Below, in pieces: positions 37,860 to 43,502 of a stretch of 43,502 nt of DNA. The stretch is taken from positions 1 through 43,502 of the IMG/VR virus record IMGVR_UViG_3300027749_000007; one strand, written 5' to 3'. Numbering within the stretch: the first letter of the stretch is position 1; each line of letters starts with the position of its first letter. The notes beneath the pieces were generated by a model. That model saw only the letters and a list, made by a program, of their open reading frames with translations. It searched no databases and was not told the origin of the DNA. Made by a program: the position numbers and the translations under genes. The DNA is from a virus.

Positions 37860-39320
37860 CTATCTTTCTACACTAATCATGTCCCAACCGAGATTCTCCT
37901 CATTTTCTATTATAAGCGTTAAGCAGTCTGGCGCATCGTCAAAGGAGTTACCGCCAGCAGCCATATATCCTTGCACATCCCTAGCGAACTTCGGGAACAT
38001 TTTTTCCCAATTAGCGGGGTAGTAAATCATATTTTGCACATCAGCCGCCTTAGTAAATATCCTCACGTCTTTATTATCCCGTTGGTGAAACCACTCAATA
38101 GCCGTACTTGTATTACCCATTTCACGACAAATACGTTCCACATTACGGGCAAATCCCCTGCCACCGTTATTACTTTCAATCCTAGCTAAGTTGACTTCGT
38201 ATTTAGTAAGCTGTTTAGCCGTTTCCCCCTCCGTTGTTTCCATTCCCTGCGGGGTGTAGTAAATATCCAGCACATAATACCCCGCAATTGTAGGCATGTA
38301 CACAATAGAACATAGGTAGTCCTTACCCGTATCTGCTGTATCAATAACACATTTCACTATACCGCAATCGGGTGGTAAGACATCATAAGTCTTGAACGTC
38401 TTGTACAAACGCCCTTCAATCGGCATAGGTCTTTGCATGTACTGACGGTCAAAAACTATCTGATTAGCTTCCCTTAATGCCTCCAATTCGGGGATAGTAT
38501 GCTTGAACTCCCATAAAGCTGTACCATCATCCTTTATGCAGGGCAATGATACGACTGTCCAATTTTCCTTATTATCTTCAAGTAAATACCCGCATAAATC
38601 CCGTTCATGTAGCCTCTGCATAATGATAACAATAGGCGTTTTACGGTTATTTATACGGTTTTTAATTGTACTTTCCCACCGATTATTTACACGTTCCCTC
38701 TCTTTTTCATTATCGGCATCATCAGGCTTTATCGGGTCGTCAATAATCAACGCACCGCCAAATAAATCCCCGCTTTCGGCAAAAAAGGACTTCATTTCTT
38801 TATCTTCATCAGCAGTTGCAGACCCGACAAGACCCGCACCAAAACCTGTTACCTGACCACCAGCCGAAGTAGCATATAACCCTCCGCCCTTAGTAGTGTT
38901 CCAAATCTTCTTACTATCCCTGTTTTTTCTTATCTGCACTTCTGGAAATAACTCCTGATATTCAGGCAATTGCGTGATTTCTTTAGCATAATCACTATTC
39001 AATAACGCCAAATCATCAGAATACGAAAGGTGAATAAATTTAGCCGCAGGATTGATAGCCAAACCCGCCGCAATGAAGTTCACAACAGCCATTTCCGTTT
39101 TCCCGTATCGAGGAGCGATGTTAATTATCAGCCTAGTTATCTCCCCACGCAATACCTTATTCAAGGCATCAGATATGATTTTATGATGTTCGCCAATAAC
39201 AAACTTTGCAGGTCTGAAACGGGCATGAAAAAAATACCTAGTAAAGTACAAAAAATCAGTCATACACAAAGCCTTCTTCATGTACAACTGCTCAATATAT
39301 TCTTTTGTGTGTTCAGCCAT
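37860..39320 (-). CDS. terL: Terminase large subunit
   Basis: 486 aa from ATG 39320 (MAEHTKEYIEQLYMKKALCM). ATPase part: Walker A APRYGKTE (residues 69-76) and Walker B GALIIDDP (about 190-197), then the coupling region IVIIMQRLHERDLCGYLLED. Nuclease part: CVIDTADTGKDYLCSIVYMP with the first catalytic Asp, then IESNNGGRGFARNVERI and a terminal SFDDAPDCLTLIIE. It packages DNA through the portal and cuts it. Late operon, downstream of the small subunit and a set of tiny genes. Confidence 0.95.
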   Translation of the reverse strand: MAEHTKEYIEQLYMKKALCMTDFLYFTRYFFHARFRPAKFVIGEHHKIISDALNKVLRGEITRLIINIAPRYGKTEMAVVNFIAAGLAINPAAKFIHLSYSDDLALLNSDYAKEITQLPEYQELFPEVQIRKNRDSKKIWNTTKGGGLYATSAGGQVTGFGAGLVGSATADEDKEMKSFFAESGDLFGGALIIDDPIKPDDADNEKERERVNNRWESTIKNRINNRKTPIVIIMQRLHERDLCGYLLEDNKENWTVVSLPCIKDDGTALWEFKHTIPELEALREANQIVFDRQYMQRPMPIEGRLYKTFKTYDVLPPDCGIVKCVIDTADTGKDYLCSIVYMPTIAGYYVLDIYYTPQGMETTEGETAKQLTKYEVNLARIESNNGGRGFARNVERICREMGNTSTAIEWFHQRDNKDVRIFTKAADVQNMIYYPANWEKMFPKFARDVQGYMAAGGNSFDDAPDCLTLIIENEENLGWDMISVER

Positions 39321-39381
39321 TAAAATCCAAACAGTTCTAAAACTTGTGAAATTTTTTGAAAATTTTTTTAAATTAGTCCAT

Positions 39382-39687
39382 TTAATGAACGTCCGAAAGG
39401 ACGGATAACTTATCGAGATTGACCGTTGCGCTATTACCAATTTTTTGTAGCACAAAATCACCGTTCGCATCCTTAACTACTTCATTGTGTCCGTTTTTGA
39501 TTACCCTATGTTTACTCACCTCATCGGGCGAAGGTATGCGGGTTTCGTTGATTTCATCAAAATAACTGTCATCAACAAAAATATCTTCAATCGTTGAAAT
39601 ATCCCAAACTTTACCATTGTATTCAGTAGGTTCCCAAATATCAAAGCCTAGTGATTTTGTCCAGTAGTAACCCTCCTGTCTTTCCAT
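39382..39687 (-). CDS. Protein of 101 aa, unknown
   Basis: MERQEGYYWTKSLGFDIWEP, acidic and beta-rich, without membrane segments. The opening (YYWTKS..DIWEP..YNGKVW) is a short all-beta pattern seen in small phage proteins of unknown role. It lies 61 bases upstream of the large terminase. Confidence 0.65.
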   Translation of the reverse strand: MERQEGYYWTKSLGFDIWEPTEYNGKVWDISTIEDIFVDDSYFDEINETRIPSPDEVSKHRVIKNGHNEVVKDANGDFVLQKIGNSATVNLDKLSVLSDVH

Positions 39688-39721
39688 GCTATGCGTTTTT
39701 AGTGTTTAATAATACCCAAAG

Positions 39722-39823
39722 TTACATATACTCCCCCGAATATTCACTACCATAAACCCGTTCACGCCGTAACGCAACAGACCCGCCACCAAACCACATC
39801 GCAATCCTCTTAATAAGCCGCAT
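39722..39823 (-). CDS. 33-aa basic peptide
   Basis: ATG 39823 to TAA 39722. MRLIKRIAMWFGGGSVALRR, then an acidic Tyr-rich tail. Codons end in G or T far more than in neighbouring genes, as in gene 39878. Function unknown. Confidence 0.45.
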   Translation of the reverse strand: MRLIKRIAMWFGGGSVALRRERVYGSEYSGEYM

Positions 39824-39877
39824 AAACTTAATTTTGCATGTTACAGAAGTTATTACCATACTTACGTTTTTGTTACA

Positions 39878-40048
39878 CTAACACGCCTTCACAACCACCA
39901 AACTACCCGCCAAATACTGCCTCTCTATAACCTCACCCTTCGGACTACACCACGACACCGTAATAACATCACCCTCAACTGCACTAACAACACACTCACG
40001 CTTGCCAACCGCTAACCTCACTAAATCACCCACCTTTATTTTATACAT
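39878..40048 (-). CDS. SH3-like small protein, possible YodC/DUF2158 type, 56 aa
   Basis: MYKIKVGDLVRLAVGKRECV, then VVSAVEGDVITVSWCSPKGE and a last strand (SLVVVKAC). The 'GD.V.L..G.....V..v.g..v.v.W' pattern is that of YodC-like (DUF2158) barrels. The reading frame is G-rich on its own strand, unlike the A-rich codons of the surrounding phage genes, which hints at separate acquisition. Role unknown. Confidence 0.65.
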   Translation of the reverse strand: MYKIKVGDLVRLAVGKRECVVSAVEGDVITVSWCSPKGEVIERQYLAGSLVVVKAC

Positions 40049-40100
40049 GCGTATTTGCTTTAATGAAACTAAAGAAACCCAAATTTAATCGAAAATTTTT

Positions 40101-40364
40101 TTAGAACATACTTTTATTCGTTACATCATTACCCGATTCATCCACCCATCTTGTTTCAAAAATCATTTGCTTACTACTAAATATTTGGCTAGTCTGTTCG
40201 GTATGACCTTGAGATTCGTGCCACTTATTGCACTCTAAATCAAAATAAGATTTAGCCTCAGTGTATTCAGGCACTTTTGCAACATCTGTTTTATTTGGTA
40301 ACAGTTTAGTGAAAAGTAGTATTAGAATAAGTGCAATCAGTAATATTATTAAGAATACTATCAT
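40101..40364 (-). CDS. Membrane-anchored protein of 87 aa
   Basis: MIVFLIILLIALILILLFTK is one N-terminal membrane helix. The remaining 65 residues are polar with Trp and acidic residues (YFDLECNKWHESQG) and would lie on one side of the membrane. Function unknown; an early-lysis or exclusion role cannot be tested from sequence. Confidence 0.65.
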   Translation of the reverse strand: MIVFLIILLIALILILLFTKLLPNKTDVAKVPEYTEAKSYFDLECNKWHESQGHTEQTSQIFSSKQMIFETRWVDESGNDVTNKSMF

Positions 40365-40451
40365 TACGATTTAGTTTAATAAGAGTTAACATTCTGAAAT
40401 TGGTCGAACTTGGGGAAATTTTTTACTACTCCAAATCTAATCGCTCTAAAG

Positions 40452-40580
40452 TTATCGGATGCCTATCCCTAAGCGCACGAATAGGTAAACGCAATAAGAA
40501 CCCGCCAAATTAATAGTCCGATGTGGCTCATTTTCCTTAAACATATTCTCGTAAATATTCCTTAATTCTAAATCACTCAT
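40452..40580 (-). CDS. 42-aa protein, possibly frameshifted
   Basis: MSDLELRNIYENMFKENEPH is convincing, but after about residue 24 the frame turns hydrophobic (AGSYCVYLFVRLGIGIR). A neighbouring frame offers a more natural charged end (FLLRLPIRALRDRHPITLER) closing at about 40427. A one-base change near 40505 would join the two. Sequencing error or a real frameshift are both possible. Confidence 0.45.
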   Translation of the reverse strand: MSDLELRNIYENMFKENEPHRTINLAGSYCVYLFVRLGIGIR

Positions 40581-40593
40581 ATATAAATAGTTG

Positions 40594-40692
40594 TTAAATG
40601 TCTAAACAATCCAAAAATAGTCTAGCATGGAAAAGTGAGGATATACTCGCATGTCGTAAATAAAAGGGGGTGTACCGGGTATGTTCTGCCAT
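40594..40692 (-). CDS. Doubtful 32-aa frame
   Basis: MAEHTRYTPFYLRHASISSL fills part of the otherwise empty 40581-40790 gap. That gap also holds two direct copies of AAAAGTGCCT. Weak evidence, listed so the stretch is not blank. Confidence 0.25.
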   Translation of the reverse strand: MAEHTRYTPFYLRHASISSLFHARLFLDCLDI

Positions 40693-40790
40693 GTGTATAA
40701 TAAACGGGGTGTAGGTGTTCAAAAGTGCCTGAATGAGTACAAATGTAGGTTAAACGTGTAAAAGTGCCTACAATTGCCTTAAAATAGCCT

Positions 40791-40946
40791 TTATTCACCG
40801 TCTGACATACTCAATGGGTCTGCGATAACTGGTATTCCGTCCCTGAAGGTATAATCTATGGCAGTGATTGGTGCTGGGTGGGTGGTTTCAGGCTCTTTAA
40901 TCTCCTGTTCATGCCCGTTATGCTCGCTGTCTGCTACTTGGTACAT
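40791..40946 (-). CDS. Acidic protein of 51 aa, unknown
   Basis: ATG 40946 to TAA 40791. MYQVADSEHNGHEQEIKEPE, then THPAPITAIDYTFRDGIPVI and a Ser/Asp-rich end. Its start follows the stop of gene 40951 by 4 bases. The composition is that of a soluble acidic adaptor; function unknown. Confidence 0.6.
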   Translation of the reverse strand: MYQVADSEHNGHEQEIKEPETTHPAPITAIDYTFRDGIPVIADPLSMSDGE

Positions 40947-40950
40947 ATAG

Positions 40951-41121
40951 TTAGTTGTTTGAGTGTTTGAATAATGTTATTAGTCGCATAGGGTCTGTGC
41001 TGTGGTGGTCAACATAATAGCCTACAATGAACTGAAGTACGTCTATATTGTGATGCAGGTAGTCATAGTGCTGGCATCCAGTGTACGTTATGCAGGTACT
41101 TTGTAACATATATCCTTCCAT
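40951..41121 (-). CDS. Small His/Tyr-rich protein, 56 aa
   Basis: ATG 41121 (MEGYMLQSTCITYTGCQHYD) is preferred to the GTG at 41142, which lies inside the small terminase gene. Rich in His, Tyr and Cys (CQHYDYLHHN), perhaps metal-binding. It follows the small terminase by 10 bases. Not recognised. Confidence 0.55.
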   Translation of the reverse strand: MEGYMLQSTCITYTGCQHYDYLHHNIDVLQFIVGYYVDHHSTDPMRLITLFKHSNN

Positions 41122-41131
41122 GTTGCCATTA

Positions 41132-41605
41132 CTACACCTCACTGTTCAACTTATCGCTGATAGCCTTAGCATCTGCAACACTCAACGCCACGTTAACCGG
41201 CTTGTTGTCGGAAGTAACATCTAGTTTATCACCGTACTTCTTAGGTGCAAGTTTACTCAATATCCATTTTAGCGCATCAATACGCACTCGGCACAAAGAA
41301 ACGTGAGCAGATGCCATTTGTGGGTCAATTACGACTACTTCGTTAGTATCTGGGTCAATACCTTTGCCCGCCATCGCTAAGGCTAATTCATCCCCTAATG
41401 CCATTACCTGTTCTTCCATGTTTTCAATCTGCAAAGTTCGGGCATGTGTGTATTTGTTCCCTACTTCCGTATTGCAGACTATAAATTCTCTAAACTTCGG
41501 GCAAGAGATATTATTTTCCTTACATATTTTAGCTAATCCTTTAGTAGTATTTGCAAGTTCTGAGAATATCTTATCTACAATTTCGTTACTATATTCGGTA
41601 GCCAT
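41132..41605 (-). CDS. terS: Terminase small subunit
   Basis: 157 aa. An N-terminal helix-turn-helix region (KIFSELANTTKGLAKICKEN) is followed by a central helical oligomerisation part and the family hallmark RIDALKWILSKLAPKKYGDK at about residues 107-126. The protein recognises the packaging site and feeds DNA to the large subunit. First gene of the whole leftward late block, behind a perfect promoter with a late box. Confidence 0.9.
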   Translation of the reverse strand: MATEYSNEIVDKIFSELANTTKGLAKICKENNISCPKFREFIVCNTEVGNKYTHARTLQIENMEEQVMALGDELALAMAGKGIDPDTNEVVVIDPQMASAHVSLCRVRIDALKWILSKLAPKKYGDKLDVTSDNKPVNVALSVADAKAISDKLNSEV

Positions 41606-41629
41606 AACGTATTATATTTAGTATTTATA

Positions 41630-41660
41630 CAAAAGTAATAAAGTTTTGTGATATGGCAAA
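41630..41660 (-). promoter_or_regulatory. Late promoter of the terminase operon
   Basis: Minus strand TTTG (41660-41657), 19 bases, TACTTTTG (41637-41630), a perfect consensus match. Confidence 0.82.
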
Positions 41661-41668
41661 ATGTTTTT

Positions 41669-41682
41669 TTAGGTGGGACTAA
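41669..41682 (-). promoter_or_regulatory. Late box, terminase promoter
   Basis: Minus strand TTAGTCCCACCTAA, ending 8 bases before the -33 TTTG. Fits TTAGKCNYRCCTAA. Confidence 0.8.
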
Positions 41683-41829
41683 TTTTTATTGTTAGGTTGT
41701 GCGAACTGTCAAAGATTGATATTGGCGTAATCGGGTGAGATGTGTGCTGGTGTCAATTTATTTCAGTTCTGTTTTTCGGCTGTAATGCAGTCTGGTATTG
41801 TATTTGCGGGTATTTTGTACGTTTTTTTG

Positions 41830-41856
41830 TAACGTCCTTAGTAGTATAGGACGTTA
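41830..41856. promoter_or_regulatory. Perfect 9-pair inverted repeat between terS and the RepL-like gene
   Basis: TAACGTCCT (41830-41838) and AGGACGTTA (41848-41856), preceded by TTTTTTT. It lies in the 356-base divergent region, which otherwise contains only the terS late promoter. Operator or leader hairpin of gene 41962. Confidence 0.6.
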
Positions 41857-41961
41857 TAAAGTTTGTGTTAAAATCGGCTGTAAGTCAATGTGGGCTTATG
41901 TTTGAGCGTATTTTGGCACTGTCATTATTTTAACTTACCTTAGTAATTCATTCCTTTGTCA

Positions 41962-42438
41962 ATGAAAATCAAACTTGAAATAGACGAAAGTAAGTTAACG
42001 AAAAATATATTTATTGGTAAGTTAGTTATTCCAGTTAGCGAGGTAACTGATGTGCATAAGTATATTTTAGCTGCTGATGGTGTAAAGGTGCAAAAAGTGT
42101 ACCATATTGAACGGCAACAGTATGTTAAAGTATATTATGCCGAAGGTGCAAAAGAATTGATTTACAAGCTATCCCCGGCGGGTAAATGTTTGTTTCTGTT
42201 CATTATTCATCACTTAGAGGTGGGAAAGGATTGGTTTGTATTTGATCGTAGCTTGTACATGCAAAAGAATGGCATTAAGAGTATAAATACGGTTAAGGGT
42301 GCGCTCACTGAATTGTGGGATATGGAATTAATTTGCCCGACTGCCGCATATCCTAATGTTGTATATTGGATCAATCCGAAATACTTTTTTTGTGGTAATA
42401 GACCTAAGTGTTACCCTAACAATTTGGATATTAAATAG
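41962..42438 (+). CDS. RepL-like winged-helix protein
   Basis: 158 aa from ATG 41962. The C-terminal half, YKLSPAGKCLFLFIIHHLEV, SINTVKGALTELWDMELICP and VVYWINPKYFFCGNR, matches plasmid RepL-type replication/winged-helix proteins ('yw.NP..fF.GnR'). The N-terminal 60 residues are specific to this protein. It is divergent from the late terminase operon with hairpin repeats between, so it may be a replication initiator or a regulator of the early/late switch. Confidence 0.75.
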   Translation: MKIKLEIDESKLTKNIFIGKLVIPVSEVTDVHKYILAADGVKVQKVYHIERQQYVKVYYAEGAKELIYKLSPAGKCLFLFIIHHLEVGKDWFVFDRSLYMQKNGIKSINTVKGALTELWDMELICPTAAYPNVVYWINPKYFFCGNRPKCYPNNLDIK

Positions 42439-42540
42439 TAAAAGCGTTGCCTGTATTGACTTTCGCCCGTATTTCAATAATCCTTACTTATTTTATTTGT
42501 AATGTGTTTAATTTATTTCGCAATTTGGGTTAAATACCTA

Positions 42541-42549
42541 CACATGGTA
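42541..42549 (+). promoter_or_regulatory. Inverted half-site, left
   Basis: CACATGGTA is the reverse complement of TACCATGTG at 42640-42648, which lies in the spacer of the early promoter. Possible operator pair for looping repression. Confidence 0.5.
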
Positions 42550-42627
42550 TAATATCGTTGTATGGTAGTATTATCAATAGTTTGAGGCAACATATTAATA
42601 TCAACAAAAAATAAAGGTGTATTTTTA

Positions 42628-42660
42628 TTTGGAAAGTAGTACCATGTGATAGTATCTTTG
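42628..42660 (+). promoter_or_regulatory. Early promoter of the right-end genes
   Basis: TTTG (42628-42631), 21 bases, TATCTTTG (42653-42660). Drives the genes from 42703 onward through the window join. The spacer contains TACCATGTG (42640-42648), matching the inverted half-site at 42541. Confidence 0.75.
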
Positions 42661-42702
42661 TGTTATCGAAGCAATAAAGCGGAGATTTTAAAATTCCAAA
42701 CA

Positions 42703-42942
42703 ATGAACACTTCAAACCAACTTACACGCAAAGAGGCAACACGCATAGCTAATGAGATTATGGGTAAGAAATGCCAATCGTCTATACTTACTATGATTTC
42801 AGATTGTGGTCAGAAAAAGGTATGTGAACCCGCTCAATTGATTACAGGCTATGAAATCATAGACGGATTAGGATGTTGTGAGTTAATGATGATTGTAGGT
42901 GGAGAATCTGTACTTTACGATACATGCTTTAATATCAGATAA
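42703..42942 (+). CDS. Early protein of 79 aa, unknown
   Basis: ATG 42703 (MNTSNQLTRKEATRIANEIM) is preferred to a start at 42646, which would lie in the promoter. Cys-rich (KKCQSS, DCGQKKVC, LGCCEL, YDTC), suggesting metal binding, but with no known pattern. First gene after the early promoter, so probably made first after infection; perhaps a host-takeover protein. Confidence 0.65.
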   Translation: MNTSNQLTRKEATRIANEIMGKKCQSSILTMISDCGQKKVCEPAQLITGYEIIDGLGCCELMMIVGGESVLYDTCFNIR

Positions 42943-43001
42943 GCCAACCACAGGGCGCAGCATCTCACACTGCATCAACATTAACCACCAAATTTTAAAG
43001 C

Positions 43002-43373
43002 ATGAAACAGACAATCACAGAAATAAGAGTAAATAAAGTATTAGATACTCAATTGAATTATCAAAGGTGGGGGATTATGACCCGCAGAGAATTTGTGCAT
43101 AATTGCATACTTAAAGGGATTGAAATAGTATCTATTGAAGTCCGCAATTATGCGGCTGAACAAAAAGAAACTGCATGGCTTGAAAAAAACAGTTGGTCGC
43201 ATCCATGGGGTAATATTAACCACCCGCAAACAATATCCTACAATGACCGTAAAAATGCCTTAAAAGAAGGATTTTTTAAAACTGAATATAGGGCAATGTA
43301 TGCAGATGGGTCTATGACTGTCTGTACTAAAATTGAATATGATTATTATTCTTCAAAAATTGCTCAACCATAA
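43002..43373 (+). CDS. Early protein of 123 aa, unknown
   Basis: MKQTITEIRVNKVLDTQLNY, a beta-alpha soluble protein with aromatic clusters (NSWSHPWGNINHP). Second early gene; 2 bases separate it from the junction gene. Not recognised. Confidence 0.65.
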   Translation: MKQTITEIRVNKVLDTQLNYQRWGIMTRREFVHNCILKGIEIVSIEVRNYAAEQKETAWLEKNSWSHPWGNINHPQTISYNDRKNALKEGFFKTEYRAMYADGSMTVCTKIEYDYYSSKIAQP

Positions 43374-43375
43374 CC

Positions 43376-43502
43376 ATGAAACAGCACACAATAACCACAA
43401 CAATAGAGGGAATCGCAGTAACGGTAACGGGCGTAGGTTTAACGCTATTAGCGGCGAAACGGGACGCAGTTTTAAAGCTGGTTAACGTTTCCTCACAGAT
43501 GG
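43376..43502 (+). CDS. Small early protein, 5' part (gene crosses the window join)
   Basis: Begins ATG 43376 and runs past the last base; continued at position 1 and ending at 128 (51 aa in all). It shares the MKQ.TIT start with the preceding gene. The in-frame continuation over the terminal repeat supports a closed circle. Confidence 0.6.
   Translation, partial: MKQHTITTTIEGIAVTVTGVGLTLLAAKRDAVLKLVNVSSQM
43401..43502. repeat. Terminal direct repeat, right copy
   Basis: Exact copy of 1-102. Confidence 0.97.

Noticed and set aside
40331-40513. 60-codon + strand frame in the gap before gene 40101
   Set aside because: It overlaps two minus-strand frames with better starts, and its composition is that of a shadow.

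Overview
The window is the complete genome of a tailed phage with a long non-contractile tail (siphovirus type), about 43.4 kb and circular or circularly permuted. The first 102 bases recur exactly as the last 102, and a 51-codon reading frame runs uninterrupted across the join. The host is very probably a member of the Bacteroidota. Promoters fit the Bacteroidota form TTTG - 19 to 21 bases - TAnnTTTG, start codons sit behind A-rich leaders without Shine-Dalgarno sequences, and several exported proteins have signal peptides ending in AQ or GQ. I see no integrase, CI-type repressor, tRNA gene, CRISPR array or phage RNA polymerase.

Layout. (1) Early genes, + strand, from about 42.6 kb through the join to about 1.1 kb: small proteins of unknown function behind a promoter at 42628-42660. 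(2) 1.1-3.6 kb: RNA-rich control region with a roughly 500-base structured leader, a roughly 135-base minus-strand RNA with interleaved (pseudoknot) pairings, two minus-strand genes and two small DNA-binding-type proteins. (3) 3.6-11.5 kb, + strand: replication and recombination. It holds a Rad52/Sak-type annealing protein, a YqaJ-type exonuclease, a second pseudoknot RNA, a replication organiser with a TTG start, DnaB helicase, a TET-associated-type glycosyltransferase, a free-standing DnaA domain IV and a PD-(D/E)XK nuclease. (4) 11.6-14.3 kb, minus strand: lysis module with GH24 endolysin, a u-spanin-like protein, several very small membrane proteins, holin candidates and a roughly 440-base structured RNA. 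(5) 14.3-33.9 kb, minus strand: fibres, tail tip, tape measure, major tail protein, neck proteins, capsid and scaffold. (6) 33.9-41.6 kb, minus strand: head accessory proteins, a ferritin-like protein, portal, large terminase, small genes and small terminase. Three small + strand genes interrupt the late block (an HNH-AP2 endonuclease, a lipoprotein and an uncertain 70-codon frame), as does a + strand 29-aa hydrophobic peptide between inverted repeats at 19.7-20.3 kb.

The strongest new signal is regulatory. A 14-base near-palindrome, TTAGKCNYRCCTAA, occurs upstream of four late transcription units (small terminase, portal, major capsid, a fibre gene). Each copy lies 8-9 bases upstream of the -33 element of a Bacteroidota-type promoter. 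This looks like the binding site of a phage-encoded late activator, possibly one of the small helix-turn-helix proteins. Other points of interest are at least four independently promoted structured RNAs, a ferritin with an apparently intact ferroxidase centre in the head gene cluster, a DnaJ-like zinc motif inside the portal, and export signals on fibre-like proteins.
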